Source of the DNA: Arctopsyche grandis
Taxonomy: Eukaryota > Arthropoda > Insecta > Trichoptera > Hydropsychidae
Direction: 5' to 3'
Length of the DNA: 64,000 bases
NCBI RefSeq assembly: GCF_051622035.1
Contig: NC_135356.1
Span: 9,832,579 to 9,896,578, forward strand
Shown here: in pieces, positions 25,285 through 37,556 of the stretch
Numbering within the stretch: position 1 is the stretch's first letter
Layout: each line of letters opens with the position of its first letter
Notes under the pieces: generated by a model
What the model was told of the DNA's origin: nothing
The model's database searches: none
The model's input: only the letters and a program-made list of their open reading frames with translations
Translations under genes and position numbers: made by a program

Positions 25285-28200
25285 TCTTGCAGTTAAATTA
25301 TCACACCAAATGATTCAAATATGAAATCCAAAGGATGATGGAATATTGCACAAACTATTTTGAAAGCCCGATCTCTACGTACATCTCTATTAATTATACA
25401 AAAATTTTGTTTCTACATAAAGAATATGCTTTTATTAAAGTATAATTTAACATAATATGATCGTAACATAAAATTTTGCATACTGGAGTGACGCGACACT
25501 ACTTGCATTGTTTTTCACAGCCCTAAAATGATGTTAAAAACATTGACACATCATGCAAAATTATATATATAACTAAAATCAGGAACGGGAATAGAATCAG
25601 TAAGCTTTTTCCTTTGTTAAAATTGATTTGTTCGTTTTGGCAAAATCAAATTGAAGCCAACGGTTTAAAAAATAAATATTTAAATGGATTCAAACCTTCA
25701 GCTGAATACTGATCAAGTAGCATTTTATGTGAAACTATGCTATTCATTTATAATACAGGGGTTTTTAAGTCAACACACACACGCAGTATGGCATTAGTGT
25801 AAATATGTATGTACATAACAACAAGCTGATGATTTTATCATGCTGAGACCAATATGTCATGCGATAGGGCCTGGTTGTTGATATGAGCTGTCATTATCGA
25901 TATTGGGCCTCGATTTGAATATCAATCGTACGTTGGATATATTGTAATCCTTCGAGTGAGCTTTGCTTTTATTTTTTTATAATAGAACGACAAAGTTGTA
26001 CAAGAAATGTCCACAATTATAGAATAACGCGATGAATGGAAACTATCCCGGTCCTGGATAAAATAAAATAAAATAAAATAAATGCATAAGCACATATACA
26101 TACCTCGAGTGATCATAATTTCAAATAATAAGTAGTAAGCCATTCCCCATCCAACAATAAATAAGATTTTGATAAAAAAATAAAGTAAGAAAAAATTTCG
26201 CAGAAGATATATTACGACGGACGACGCCAGCTTGTGTGTTTACTACAAAATTATAAATAACAAAATAAAACCAATTCCATGATTTTTAGCAAAAAAAATA
26301 ATTGTTAAACATGTGAATGTACATAAAATTTCGTAAGCAGTGTGAGCACTATGAACTTATGTAGCTTATAAAGTTAGAATACAAAACATTTAGAAAAGAA
26401 GTGAATGTGAATAAATTTAACGTGTTATTTTATAGAGTAATAACAGTCACATAAAGAAAGGGTTGTGGCTATTTGTAGGTACTATATCTGCAAATTATTG
26501 GCTATTTGCAGGTACTATATCTGCGAATTATTGGCTATTTGCAGGTACTATATCTGCGACAGGCGCAAAGCCTTCTGCGCATGCGAGTGAACTGTCACTG
26601 TCAGCGTGTTTAGTGTTAAAATTTTATTTAAACCTCTTAAGTTTTTGTTCAAACTCGTAAAGTGACGTAGAGTAAAAAATATAATCCAAATTAGTTAATA
26701 TTATTAATTGTTAGAAAATTATTATCATATACAACGTATAATACCTACACACAAACTAGCTAAATGATATAAATCTATTATAATAGCGTGCGAAATTTAT
26801 AATGAACGATTGATTAAACAAGACTAGCATACATTAATTGTAAGAAATTATAATCGGATTATAAGTTCACGCGCATGCGCAGAAGGCTTTGCGTCTGTCG
26901 CAGATATAGTACTTGCAAATAGCCAATAATTCGCAGATATATGTAGTACCTGCAAGTAGCCACAACCTTAAGAAAAATATGCTATATTTACAGTTTTTCC
27001 TTCGGCAGGGAACAAAACCATGTAAAATTGTCCACTGTGTATCATACCAATATAATAATAATAAAAGATACAAATGTAATATCCAGTTTAGCGTGAAAAT
27101 AAATTCGCATAATATCTAATTACAATTAAATCAGCCAAATTATTACACTGCAAAGGGTTAAAAAAATTCAAAAAAAGAAAATATAAACTAAATAATTAGC
27201 GTGTACATTTAAATATTATAATATAGTGTAAAAACGCTATATTATCATATGGGACAGTACCTGAAAGTTGTATCGATTCAGTAGTTTGTCATTACGTTTT
27301 CTAATGCCTCTGGCTATAATCGGCGAAAACAAATCAGGATTTGGCAAATTTCCAGCTGAAACTGTGATACAAATTGAATTAAAAAATTATAAAGTCTGTC
27401 AAATACGTTTATGTATCTACATTTCATAGAATAATAATAAAAGTATATAAAGAATATAATACAGGGTGTTATTAAACTAAGTGCAAAGCCTTAAAGGGTT
27501 GATAGCTCATATCATTTAGAAAATTTTGAGCCACACACACATACATACATACATACCTCAGTACAAAGTCTTATGGTTTTTTTTTTAATTTCATTTTTAA
27601 AGATTTTAGTAAAAACACCAAAATCTCAGTTAATAGCTAATACTGCCCAAGTTAAAATTGGTATTTAGTCAATTATAATTTTTTTCTTTTCTAATGTTTA
27701 TTCAATCAAATATAAACAAATACAACCATCTGTGTCAACAGAAAAAAATATTAGAGACACAATAAGTTTTCAAAAAATTTTCAAGTAGAAAAAAGCTGAT
27801 ATTTTTTTTTTAATTTAAAAAATAACTAAATTTTTAAATGTAAACTTTTCTTTTAAGATATCTCTCATGCAGATGTCTCGCCGATTATCAAAATTAGGGT
27901 GTACAACATTGATGAATAATACTCATAGATATGGGCCCTGACGTGAGTGCGGATCTAGTGTATTATACATCAATATAATTGAGACATGATGTGCGGATCT
28001 AGTGTATTATACAAACATAATTGAGAGAAAGCGCCGTACAAATTTTTATAGACAGATTATGTTCAAATGCCGATTTCTAATGCACGATAGAGTCCTTCGT
28101 CTCACTTCCGTGGTGGTAATTTTGAGTTTCATCTCTTCTTCATGGTTTGAAAAGATTTTTATATTTTTATTCTGATTAGCTGTTATTTTGTAATTATTAT

Positions 28201-31200
28201 TTTTTTTTGTGTGAAGACTGTACTGTATGTGTGGTTCAAAATGTTCTAAATGATATGAGATATCAACCCTTTGAGGCTTTGCACTTAACTTAATAACACC
28301 CTGTATAATAAATAAGAAGTATCATAAATAGTGATTTGAATCGGAATAAAAATAATATACGTATAATCAATTGAAAATATAAATATGAAAAGCACGAAAA
28401 CTTTGTTGCAAAGTTCCTCAAAAATAAGCACGACAATAAACCTGATATAGTACATAAACGTATTTTGCCTGAATAAATAGATATGTTCATAAAATACATG
28501 GAGTGTATACTTGTGTGAATTCTATTCTTATTTCTTATCTCCCATACGTTGCCAAATATTCTTGGAGAAATTTTTCGCAAAATCACCGACGTCAAGTACC
28601 CAACGATCAAAGTGCAGAGAAATCCGAGCACACCAGACCACATATAAGAAATTCGGTACAGATAAAAGTAACCACTAAGAGAAAAAATCAAATAAATACA
28701 TTACACGTATAAATACAAAACAAAATAATCAAATACAAAAATACATAAGACGAAATAGACTTGCTTATTATCCAGCACTGTCGCATTACGATTTGAGCTC
28801 AACAAAATCGTAGTAGAATGAGTTGAAATATCAGTGCATCCGTCAACGTATCTGTTCAAATATGAGGGTGGCGGCTTGGGTCCCCCAAACCCTATCCAAA
28901 GCGACAGCGACAATCCAGACAACATTCCAATAAGTGATCCCTGTATAGAAACGATCAAATTTGAAACAAACGACACAGCTTAAAACAGATTTCAATACGG
29001 AAACTTTTCATACCGTTTCATTGGCCCCCAGCGTGAACATTCCTAATGTGAAAACTCCGAAAAGCGGTCCACCAACAACGCTAAAGATCGTTAGAGCTGA
29101 TTGCAAGACTCCTCCTAGATATTGTGCTAAAAATGCAATCGCTAAACAAGCTAAGCCATAAGTGCATGCTACGACTTTCGTCCATACCGCTAGACCTTTC
29201 TCCGGCAATGCCTGCTTCTTTATAATCTTATAGAGAGGCTTAAATAGAAAACATTAATATATTAACACACACACACACACATATATAATAAATATTATTT
29301 AATAATCTGATGACTTTTTATTACTTGAAACATTTTTATATGAACCTACATATGTATACCTATATGCATATTAACTCACTATGGACCGTAAACGCGGAAA
29401 AAGACGCAATTAAAAAATTAAAACAATAGCTTATGACAACGTTGCATCATCTCATCCATTATATAAATTATATAAAGACAAGCCCTGCAAATTCGAGATT
29501 ATTTATGATATTATGCCAAGGTATGGGCGTTGATTATAAACGACTATTATAGCATCCTCCCATATTGTCAAGGGGTAAAGTGCTGAAGAGAGTATTTCAG
29601 CTCAGGGATGAGATCGCTATATTTCTACAACAAAACCCACAGCTTATGTCAGAACTATTTCAAAACATAAACTGGATAGCCAAACTAACTTATTTGACAG
29701 ATATGCTTGTCCGTGAGAATTACTGAAAAATATATGCTGGTCCGTCAACTGAAAAAATTTGAGTAGCACTGCCGTAAACACGTATGCTGTGTTTTTAATA
29801 AAATTTCATTCAAAAAAAATTATTATTCAAAATATTAAATTTCAAACATACATAGATATCTTTATCCATTCATAGATTATAATCCAAAATATCGATAAAT
29901 AAATGTAAATATATATATGTATGTATTTAAATTTATTTATTTTCTGAAGAATTGATCGATAATATTCCAAAATATTATAATAACATTCTGAAAATATATA
30001 AAATCTCCAAATATTGAAATGGACTGGTTACTCTATCTATGTATGTATGTACATACGTATTAACAATAGACGAAGTTTTATGATCATGCGACAATTCTAA
30101 ATCGAGATTTGACTGATTCAAACTCAGAATCGATAACTGATCACATTCTCAGGATCTAGAAAAAATATATGTCAATGTATTTTGGGGATATTATTTTTCT
30201 TGTGTAGGCATACATATTTCTCATAATTGAATCTTTCATTCAAATGAATAACACAATGTTCTATAATATATGTATGTAAGATAGATACTGTTTATAACTT
30301 GAAAATACATATATATATATGTAAATGTTATACAAAATTGAGGACAGCAATCACCACAGTTTGAGAAATACTAATCTGATAACTCATACAATCAAAGACG
30401 ACTATAAAGAAGATGAAGAAGAAATAGAAGGGCTTTGGAGTTATGTTTAATTTTAAAAAACCTATTACTTTTTGAAAAATACGCAGACTCTCATAGAGAG
30501 TTTTCAGAAAATTCTGGCAGTCCATAATGAGTTAACTATGCATCATTCATTAAATACTTTTCAAATTGATTCCAACCCCGTTGTGTCATCAGAAAATGTT
30601 TCCAGAGATTCTGTGCAAATATGTATGATAAAAAGACAAATTTCCAGATGAGGTTTACAAGAAAAAGGTTGGGTGTAATTAAGCGGACATGATGTATATA
30701 AGATATATAGAGATAAATTAGCTAATAGATAGAGAATCTATTGGCTAATTTATTCCAAAACCTAGGCAAAACTCAATTCAAATCAACTCAAGATCAATTG
30801 ACAAAACTTAAGTAGAATTTTGACCACAATAAGAAAAGATAAAAAAAAAAATGCCATTTGAAAGATGATTTGAACACATTTCATCATAAATTACACACTC
30901 AATGGATAAAAAAAATAATGAAACCTTTATATAATCTTGTAAGGTGACCGCAGCCAAGCTGTTACAACCTGCCGAGATCGTAGACAAAGACGCGCTGAAT
31001 ATCCCCGCGATAAATAGACCAGCCAATCCAGGAATCCCGCCCATCGTATCGATGACGTAATATGGCATGAGTTGGTCCACGGAGGATATCTTATTGTCTA
31101 CCATCGGATCACAGTTATAGTACTTGGCAAATATGGCGAGACCGCTGAAAATAACAATCAACGATAATTATCGAATGATTATACCGTACAACGAGATCAA

Positions 31201-32885
31201 TCGCCTCATACGAACAACTGCTTGTACCTGAAAGACGTGCTCAAGCTCAACAAGGTCAAAATAGGCCAATTCCACCACAGGCATTTTTGTGACGTCTTCA
31301 AATCTTTCACGGTGAGCAATCTTTGGACCTGTCAAAGATAAAAAAAGCTGATCGAGACTTAGATACTTCTTAGATCGAGAATAAAGATACTTCTGATGTA
31401 TTCAATCAATCAGCGTAGCTTATTTCACGCTCGGACTATATTATGTAAATAAAACCAACGATACCATAGTGATTATCATAAATAAGGTGAATTCAGATAC
31501 AATTCGAATAGCAGATACATTACTTATTGACGAAATTTTACTTTGTAAACCGAGAATATTTTAATACAAGATGAGCCAAGGCAATGAATAAAAGAAACAG
31601 CGAAGGTTAGCCTACATTAAATACGTACCCGAATGAAAAATTTTGAATGCTAAATAAATTTATTGTGTTGATTTCCTGTCAGTCTAGAATAGAAAAATAT
31701 TCCTGTGGTTTTGATTATCACCAGAGGTTAAATCTTCTCTCTCTCGTGAACGGTATTTAAATTAATCTCTGTATCCTATTATGATAAACAAATTCATTAT
31801 ATTCTCTTAGTCTAGACTTGGAAATATATTCCTTCGATTTGATTATCAAATGATGTCATGTCTATACAGAACTGCCATACGTTCCGGTAGACCGGGATAC
31901 GTCGCAGTTTATAGATCACTATCCCCGTGTCCCGGTTCGTGAGTCAGTTGTCCTGGTATTATGTATATCAGTAGACATCTTTCACCAGAAAATCTTTATC
32001 GGAAAACCTTTATCAGAATATGTTTGTGCACAGTTAAGCATTTTAAATGATCATTGTGAATTGAAAAGTACAAAGAAACAACTGAAATACTGAATATTAA
32101 ACAATAAATACTAGAGAACCAAATGAGACCAACTGAAGAACAATCAGAAGCATTTTAATACTGACATTTATTATCTTGAAGAGTAGCCAGTGCCACTGCT
32201 TTTATATAATATCCTTGAATAGAAACGACTAGAAAAATTTATATCGTTCTATGATTTAATGTATGAAGAAATAATGCAGTATTTAAATACCATTACAGGA
32301 ATTGCAATGTCAGCAGTATGGAAAGCTAAGGTCAAGCTAGACAAATTTTTATATTATACTTTTTCAAAAAAAACCAAGGAAAGAGATTGAATGGGAAATC
32401 TTGTCAAAAACTGTCTATTTAAAATTCCAGATCACAATGCACATATGAAACGACTTTTTTATTTACAAAATTTGTATTTCAAATTTGAAGACAAATGTCT
32501 CAGTCGACGTCTCGACAATATCTCACATGTCAGTCGTATTATACATATGTATATTACATACATATGTATATCACATATATTCCTATAAACGAAATATAAT
32601 AACCTGTGTTTGATTCACTGCATATAGCGATAAATACGTCACCATACCTCCGATGATAAGTGACCACCAAGTGTGCCTTTCAGTCGGATCTAAGCTGAAA
32701 CTGAAACAGACACAACCACATACATAAGATAAACCTTGCAATAAAAACACACAAACGTTACAATCACCTTAAAAAAATTAACACTGCGATTTAGAAGAAA
32801 ATATTTACAGGCAAACTAAATAGAATAGCATTGTACTGAGCTCGCTTGAGTGCTATTATCTTCAAAATATGACTTAATTCTTTAC

Positions 32886-32954
<69 letters not shown>

Positions 32955-35900
32955 TTAGTAAGTGAATATTTGCTGTCAAGATACTATATAGTCATCTAAA
33001 TATGTTAGCATGCATATTAAATTAAAACGGAGAACCTACTTTAAAAATTCTATACGACCTCGGTCTTCAGCAATGCTCCATATGGCTGAAATCCCACCAT
33101 TAACGACGGCCGCGTATATAATTATACTATAAACGGCTGCGAACATCAAAACAGACTGAAACACGTCTGTAACGAGTACGGCTTTCATACCACCGACGGT
33201 TGAGTAAAAAGTGCACACCAATCCTGAAATCAATCGATCAATTGCAAGATCATATCCATCGTTATGGAGCGAATTCAGATACGGATTGAACTTCGAACCT
33301 ATTAAAAGAATCGAAAATGTTTTCGAGAGTCCGGTAACAGCTTCGAGGGTGATCGCCGGAGCGTATATGACGATGCCGATGTACATGACCATTTGTAGAG
33401 TATAGGCCAAAGATGCTATCAAACGAATCCTTTTACCGAAGCGCAATCCCAAATACTGAAAAATTGAACAATCGTCAATTTCGATTTAGGTACACGAGCG
33501 ATTCGCTCATAGTATTATTATTGTTGAACATTGAACATCACTAATAATACATATATAAAACAATAAACGCACAATTCTGAAATGGAGAAACCAGTTATTA
33601 TCACGAATAGTACTACGCATTTGACCATTTTCACTTTCATAATTTACACTCATAACTAATACATCGCATGAAAAACAAATTATAATGTATTCAATAGTAA
33701 ATAAATTAGGTTGTGGCTATTTGCAGGTACTATATCTGCAAATTATTGACTATTTGCAGGCACTATATTATATATTTGTTTTAAACATCTTAAAGTTTAG
33801 TTCGAGCTCGTAAAGTGACGTAGAGTAAAAAATATAATCCAAATTAGTTAATATTATTAATCGTTAGACAATTATTATCATATACAACGTATGTATGATA
33901 CCTATGTACATACAAGTACAAGCCGCGAACTAGCTAAATGATATAAATCTCGTGTATAATGAACGATTGATTCCTGCAGATAGACACAACCAATAAATTA
34001 TTCCAACATTCAACAAATATATTGCACATGAAAATTATTATTATCACTTTATTTTTTTAATATAGTACGTTTGTGTCCAATAGCCCAAGTTAAAAGTGTT
34101 CCAAATAAAATGAAGGTGTACCAAGTGAATAGTATTTATTTTAAAGTTAAAGTTAGCGTTTGAAATAAAGTTCAGTGTACTTAGTGAAAAGTATTAATCA
34201 AAAATAAAGTTCAATTATATATTCCCCAGAAATCAATAGCTTCCACTATTTTCTATAACCTTCTTCCATCGATCGAGCAATTTTGTGATATTATTTTTGA
34301 AATAAATTGTAGACATTAATTGTATTGCTCGATCCATGAAATATTCATAGAAAACTAACTAGCATTGCCCGGCAATTCGGTTATTAGGTTAGAAACGCAC
34401 AGCGACTTTTCACACAGACATAAAAATACATATGTACATAATAAATGACCCAGCTAAACGCAAATAGCAAAAGAATACATATATAGGTACAAAAAATATT
34501 CACAAACCGCCGCAACCGACATAGTACCAGTTCTATTCTTTTTATGCATTCTTCAGGACTGTGGAGTGGTTATATTTCAGTTGGAGTCAGACAATTTTCA
34601 AAGCCTTTAAATCGCATTTATTTTTTTACGAATATATACATATATGCATACATACGTAACTCACCAATACCCAATTTATGCTGATCTGAGACACAGAGTA
34701 TCTATCCTTGTCTTTTTCTCATGTTTAGTTCAAATTGAGGACAGGCCTTATATTTGCTACATCCATTACGCCAAATGTGTACATTTTAAGGTCTGTTCAT
34801 ACCGGTACAGCACAGTACGAAAAGTATTCTGCAGTACATTCTATATGAACACATTCTATATGAACACATTCATATGTAACAACAGTAGCCGACAACGTAT
34901 TCATATTATACAATAGTACGCATTACGTGACGTCATAATAGCGAGTGCACGCGTACTAACGAATATTTACGGAAACGTCATATTGTGATAATATTCACTC
35001 GATGATACGATGCAAACAATATTGCGCTGTAATGTGTATGTAAGTCGATTTTACCTTGCACTAAGTCTGAACGTGCTGAAACGTGCGTTGCTGTATAGTA
35101 TGAATAGAAGTAGTCTTTTCCGTGCACCGCTGTGCCGGGCTGTTATCCTACAGTGCTGGATAGTATGAGTAAACCCTTATTATTTTATAAAAATGGTTTT
35201 TTTTTACCCTGGTATTTTTAAATCTGTGTTTGTGAAAGCCCGCAGTGTGTATTAGGCCTTAATAGCTAAGCGTCTCTGCATGACATTTACATGTGTATCA
35301 ATCAGTATTAATTGAAAAGAATGGAAAAGGTCATTGAAACTACATACTATAAAACAATACGAGTAGATAAAAGCACGTGCTGCGTCTATTAATGCCAAAG
35401 CTGGTTCACATTAATTACAATTCATGAAACAATACGCTATCGGCGAATAGTAGTAGCTAAAAATACAACATAATACTTTCCGAACAATCCACGGTCGCTT
35501 TATTTAAGTACTTTTATACAAACCTCATACGCGCTGACTCTTTGCAACTTAAAGAACACCGGCAGGTATAAGTAGGCCGCAATCGGGGTCGAGATTCCAT
35601 ACGCAATGTTAATTATTACAAATTGGGTCCCGTACATGTAATTCTCCGAAGATACCCCCAATAGAGTTATCGCAGACATAAAAGAGGCCATTAACGAGAA
35701 GCTGACAGGTATGAAAGACATGTTCCTATCTGCTAGTAGATATTCCTAAAATTTAAAACATTGACATTAAAACAACCCATTACGAGAAATAATCAGAAAT
35801 AATAAATAATAAGCGCCGATATATATATATATATATAATTAAGGCAAAATAATTGGGTTTTAAATTGACAGCTGTGTACTATCATATTCATTTCATACAT

Positions 35901-36577
35901 TTTTCTCATACATATGTGCGTCACTAATAGACACTAAACTAAAATATAGCACAGTTCATATAAAACAAAAACAAAACGCGAAGAAATAAGATAAAAAGGG
36001 TAAGATGGCTTCGAATGACACGTGAATTTTTCAATCTCAACATAATTAGCATTAAAGATGTCAGTACTAGACTGACCTTTGCAGACAGGAAGAGAGTTAA
36101 CATAAAATTGAGTATGTATGGTGTCTGCCTTGTAGCAATTCATTCAAAAGTAGTCAAAACACAATAGGAAATTATAATAAAAATGTGAGTCAATATTATG
36201 AAACTATGCGCATAATTTGCATATTTTCTAAAATGTACTAAGGTTAAAGTGTTGATTTTTCATTGTGAATATTAAAATAAATTATACAATGTTACATATA
36301 GTCCCGATAAGTATTTATGTACATATGTACGAGAAGGTTAAGCAATGATAATAAATTCAATGTTATACAGAATAAATTGTTATTGACTTATCTCCATATA
36401 AAATATCTCATTTGGTGCATATACTGCGCATTTTTTCGAATGTATCAAAGTATAAACCTGAGTAGTTTGCTGCCTCCCTCCGGTGAATCGGTAGAATAAT
36501 CCAATTCCCATTGATATTAAGACCATTAATACCATAATGGTGTAATCCCAAGCGTCGAAAGTTAGTTCTGTAGCCAT
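24784..36577 (-). CDS. SLC5-family sodium-coupled solute transporter (multivitamin/monocarboxylate-like), 12 coding exons
   Basis: Coding exons in transcript order: 36577-36458, 35745-35524, 33455-33299, 33223-33040, 32700-32604, 31328-31228, 31144-30925, 29238-29014, 28940-28765, 28674-28511, 27361-27261, 24822-24784. All joins keep frame and give about 601 residues, the usual SLC5 length. Hydrophobic helices alternate with short loops, as expected for an SSF-fold plasma-membrane symporter. Motifs: LLADRNM and SFSLMASFMSAITLLG (residues 43-71, TM1-2), VCTFYSTVGGMKAV (after residue 167), and AGIFSASLSTISAG in exon 7, whose Ser residues fit the Na2 site. An N-glycosylation sequon NAT lies in exon 9. 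Closest by eye to insect proteins annotated as putative sodium-dependent multivitamin transporter (SLC5A6/8/12-like); the substrate cannot be inferred. Exon 9 ends in a GC donor. The start of exon 11 could instead be 27355. Confidence 0.9.
25110..25225. mobile_element. Long-TIR MULE-like MITE, one arm only
   Basis: One terminal arm (GGGGTCTACCAAACC, AAAGATCGAAAATCGAAAGA, GCATGGTAAACGGTAC) followed directly by (TA)n. The other arm is missing. Confidence 0.7.
25233..25281. repeat. (TA)n microsatellite
   Basis: About 45 bp of TA joined directly to the half-MITE at 25110-25225. Confidence 0.9.
26461..26967. mobile_element. MULE-like MITE, copy 1 (SLC5 last intron)
   Basis: The ends are GGTTGTGGCTATTTG on the left and, inverted, GGTTGTGGCTACTTGCAGGT on the right. 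The left end carries three tandem copies of a ~37-bp unit (TTGGCTATTTGCAGGTACTA). Imperfect 9-bp flanks (TAAAGAAAG / TTAAGAAAA) agree at 7 of 9 bases. Internal sequence (GTGACGTAGAGTAAAAAATA) is shared with the copy at 33709. An AGCCTTCTGCGCATGCG block occurs in inverted orientation at both subterminal regions. Confidence 0.75.
27462..28303. mobile_element. 842-bp DNA-transposon-like element with ~55-bp terminal inverted repeats, in an SLC5 intron
   Basis: The ends are CAGGGTGTTATTAAACTAAG and, inverted, CAGGGTGTTATTAAGTTAAG. Similarity continues through AAGCCT..AAAGGGTTGATA for about 55 bp. TATAATA flanks both sides (27455-27461 and 28304-28310), a 7-bp duplication or a TA duplication inside a palindrome. 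No transposase is visible. It contains a poly-ACAC/ATAC patch near 27540. Confidence 0.75.
28675..28764 (-). other. GC-AG intron of the SLC5 gene
   Basis: Exon 9 must end in phase 2 to join exon 10 (T|GGT TAC TTT TAT). The only suitable site is AATAA|GCAAGT, a classic GC-type donor that matches U1 apart from the C. The acceptor is TTCTCTTAG at 28675. The nearby GT (AA|GTCTAT) would put the downstream exon out of frame. Confidence 0.65.
29568..29726 (+). pseudogene. hAT (ZBED/GTF2IRD2-like) transposase fragment in an SLC5 intron
   Basis: Read on the plus strand, 52 codons run open to a TGA. They contain SRGKVLKRVFQLRDEIAIFL and later NWIAKLTYLTDM, the pattern (WLSRG..L.RVFELRDEI..FL...W...LAYLADI) of hAT transposases related to ZBED5/GTF2IRD2/FAM200. 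It lies antisense within the intron between SLC5 exons 7 and 8 (29239-30924). Flanking sequence is degraded and no terminal repeats were recognised. It is a dead fragment. Confidence 0.65.
32884..32950. repeat. (TA)n microsatellite in SLC5 intron 4
   Basis: About 65 bp of TA between SLC5 exons 4 and 5 in transcript order (33040 and 32700). Confidence 0.95.
33224..33298 (-). other. 75-bp intron of the SLC5 gene
   Basis: The open frame reads through this stretch without a stop. However, the SLC5 alignment needs the residues before it (SILLI) joined to LVCTFY, and the bases fit ATAG|GTTCGA as donor and TTTCAG|GATTGG as acceptor, in phase 1. Splicing removes 25 residues that have no counterpart in the family. 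Because the intron is a multiple of three with no stop, its retention would give an in-frame insertion in a membrane loop. Confidence 0.7.
33709..33991. mobile_element. MULE-like MITE, copy 2, with perfect 9-bp duplication (SLC5 intron 2)
   Basis: Element with GGTTGTGGCTATTTGCAG at the left and CTGCAGATAGACACAACC at the right. It is flanked by AATAAATTA at 33700-33708 and 33992-34000, a perfect 9-bp target-site duplication typical of the Mutator superfamily. It is shorter than the copy at 26461 but shares the same interior. Confidence 0.8.
34384..35262. mobile_element. MITE-like element with nested second MITE (SLC5 intron 2)
   Basis: The outer ends TTAGGTTAGAAACGCACAGC and, inverted, AAGGCCTAATACACACTGCG share an imperfect ~30-bp terminal inverted repeat ending in CTTT(T)CACA. 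Inside it, 34788-35178 is bounded by AAGGTCTGTTCATACCGGTA and, inverted, AAGGGTTTACTCATACTATC, a second imperfect inverted pair related to the copy at 52068. No coding sequence is seen. Confidence 0.5.
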
Positions 36578-37120
36578 TTCGAATAAGGTGTGTGTTTTTT
36601 AAGCACACGATACTTTCACCACTTCACTGAAACGGATAAATCAACCATCAAAAAATATTAAAAACCTCAAAAAAATGCAATACGCAAGATAAAAATCGCA
36701 CCCGTATCTTGTATCTTTTAAAAAAAGTAAAATAATAAGCAAGATTGTCAGTGGCGGCTCGTGAGAATTCATAGGGGGGGGGGCTGCAGTGATTAATCGG
36801 GCTGTAGTAGCTTGTTGACCATACCGGTGATCAAATGCAGACAAAAATAGCATGCGCATGTACTATAATGGGAAGTCTGCAGCCCTGCAGCTGATATGTA
36901 TGGCAAAGCTAGCATGCATTTGTACTATACTGGGAGAGCTGAAGTCCTGCAGCTCACATGGACGGCATAAATAGCATGCATTTGTACTATACTGGGAGTA
37001 TGCAGCCCTGCAGCTCATATGGATGGCAAAAATAGCGTGCATATGTACAGTGGCGTAGTGTGAGTTCCAGGCGCCCCCCCACAAAATATTTTAAGGCGTC
37101 CCCGTCCCCCCCATATATTC

Positions 37121-37493
37121 GGGTGACCGTGAAAAAGTCGAAAATATTCGTTTATCATGCATAAATATGAAAAACGGTTAGTATATATGTATATATCAGT
37201 GGCGTGCGGTAAAACTCTCTCTCCCCCCCCCCCCCTCGTACAACCTCACTTAATTTGCGCGGAACAGAGGAACAAGAGGAACAGGCTTTTCCTCCCGTAT
37301 TAAGCGCGCACATTAAACAACGGTGTATGACAAAAAGAGAGATAATTTCACCGCAGCCAATGATACATACATATTATATATGCATAGTACCGTTTACCAT
37401 GCACCCTTTTTTTTTGATCTTTCGACTTAAGATCTTTGCCTTCCGATATTTGCTTTTTTGACCTTTTCACTTTCGGTCCCGTGAGATAGACCC
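37121..37493. mobile_element. Nest level 3a: long-TIR MULE-like MITE
   Basis: Same family as 6073, 21792, 45115 and 61890 (TTGCGCG block, TTTTCCTCCCGTATT, GATCTTTCGACTTAAGATC, TCACTTTCGGTCCCGTGAG). The left end is diverged (GGGTGACCGTGAAAAAGTCG) and no clean 9-bp duplication is seen. Confidence 0.7.
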
Positions 37494-37556
37494 ATATCGA
37501 AGTGCATTAATAGTCTAATCTGGACGACCAACAAGCAGTGCATAATCTGTTTAAAG

